The position numbers and the translations under genes were made by a program. This document shows positions 6,325 through 6,665 of a DNA stretch of 6,665 nucleotides, in pieces (the stretch's first letter is position 1; the number at the start of each line of letters is the position of its first letter). The notes under the pieces are model-generated. The model made no database searches and was not told where the DNA came from. It worked only from the letters and a program-made list of their open reading frames with translations. The stretch spans positions 1 through 6,665 of the forward strand of contig CAKVCF010000035.1 of the NCBI GenBank assembly GCA_934725795.1, read 5' to 3'. The stretch comes from an uncultured Clostridia bacterium. Its GTDB lineage: Bacteria > Bacillota > Clostridia > Christensenellales > UBA1242.

Positions 6325-6423
6325 TTATTTATATTTTAATTCTTAAATTTGATGTTTAGGCTTAGTAAAAAGAATATGTTTAAGTTTTATAAATGTATTT
6401 ATATTAGGTAAAAATATTTAAAG

Positions 6424-6449
6424 CAGACGTTTATGACGTCTGTTTTTTT
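6424..6449 (+). terminator. Intrinsic terminator of the SPFH/zinc-ribbon operon
   Basis: CAGACGT pairs perfectly with ACGTCTG around the loop TTATG and is followed by seven T. It lies 100 bases after the last stop codon. The reverse strand lacks a good T run, so it mainly serves the plus strand. Confidence 0.9.
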
Positions 6450-6459
6450 GTTTTAATTT

Positions 6460-6665
6460 TTAATCAATCTGTAACATGGTTTGTGTTGAGGTTGTTTTAT
6501 TTTTGTAACCACCTGCGTTTGTGTTATGCAATATAAATATTTTTGTTGAATTTGAAATGGTTACAATTTCAGTTTCGACAAAATTAATAGAAAAAAACAT
6601 TAACCGCTTAAATTTGACATCTTTTTTTGACGAATTCGCTTGGTTTGCTTTAAATAGTTTTATAT
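6460..6665 (-). CDS. Possible C-terminal end of a hypothetical protein (partial)
   Basis: On the minus strand one frame is open from the right edge (codon at 6663) to a TAA at 6462-6460, giving 67 residues ending in TMLQID. The visible part contains FFSINFVETEIVTISNSTK and an N/T-rich end. I recognise no motif. An open frame of this length is uncommon in such AT-rich sequence, and the gene would be convergent with the SPFH operon across the terminator at 6424. Against it, few codons begin with G and no homology is evident, so chance is possible. The other minus frames are broken by stops. Confidence 0.35.
   Translation of the reverse strand, partial: IKLFKANQANSSKKDVKFKRLMFFSINFVETEIVTISNSTKIFILHNTNAGGYKNKTTSTQTMLQID

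Noticed and set aside
1..6665. CRISPR array, insertion sequence, tRNA or rRNA genes
   Set aside because: I saw no regularly spaced repeats, no transposase motifs or terminal inverted repeats, and no tRNA-like fold apart from the tRNA-like part of tmRNA.

Overview
The window is low-GC bacterial DNA. It has AT-rich intergenic stretches, purine-rich ribosome-binding sites of the AGGAGG type and sigma-A-like TTGACA/TATAAT promoters. The encoded tmRNA ends its tag in LAYAA, an ending I recall from Clostridia. Together these suggest a Bacillota (Clostridia-like) genome, but no single gene fixes the taxon. The genes use ordinary stop codons (TAA, TAG), with no sign of TGA recoding.

Left part (1-1931). 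The plus strand carries the C-terminal end of an M20-family metallopeptidase or deacylase, cut by the window edge. A strong hairpin that works in both directions separates it from a minus-strand two-gene unit. That unit has a consensus promoter, a 51-residue unknown protein and a 284-residue PIN-like (putative nuclease) protein whose start codon overlaps the stop of the small gene. Next, also on the minus strand, is tmRNA (ssrA) with its own extended -10 promoter, a peptide-tag frame, visible pseudoknots and a GAAA-loop terminator.

Middle part (2296-4510). An AT-rich spacer of about 310 bases holds the divergent promoters of ssrA and of a pyruvate kinase gene. The kinase has complete A and B domains and all recognisable active-site motifs, but it stops at 338 residues with no C domain. 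After it comes a VTT/DedA (TVP38/TMEM64-type) membrane protein with a very lysine-rich tail and no clear Shine-Dalgarno sequence.

Right part (4511-6665). A promoter drives a two-gene operon. The first gene encodes an SPFH/band-7 protein of the YdjI type ending in three zinc ribbons. The second encodes a small protein with two membrane helices and two zinc ribbons. All five ribbons use the same CX2C-X10-CX2C spacing. The pair resembles the zinc-ribbon and SPFH partners that go with PspA-type membrane-stress systems, but no pspA is visible here. A strong terminator closes the operon. A frame open to the right edge on the minus strand may be the end of another gene.

The genes look like a mix of housekeeping functions (ssrA, pyk, peptidase) and membrane or accessory functions (VTT, SPFH/zinc ribbon, PIN cassette). 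The least ordinary items are the pyruvate kinase without a C domain, the SPFH plus zinc-ribbon membrane operon, and the PIN cassette.
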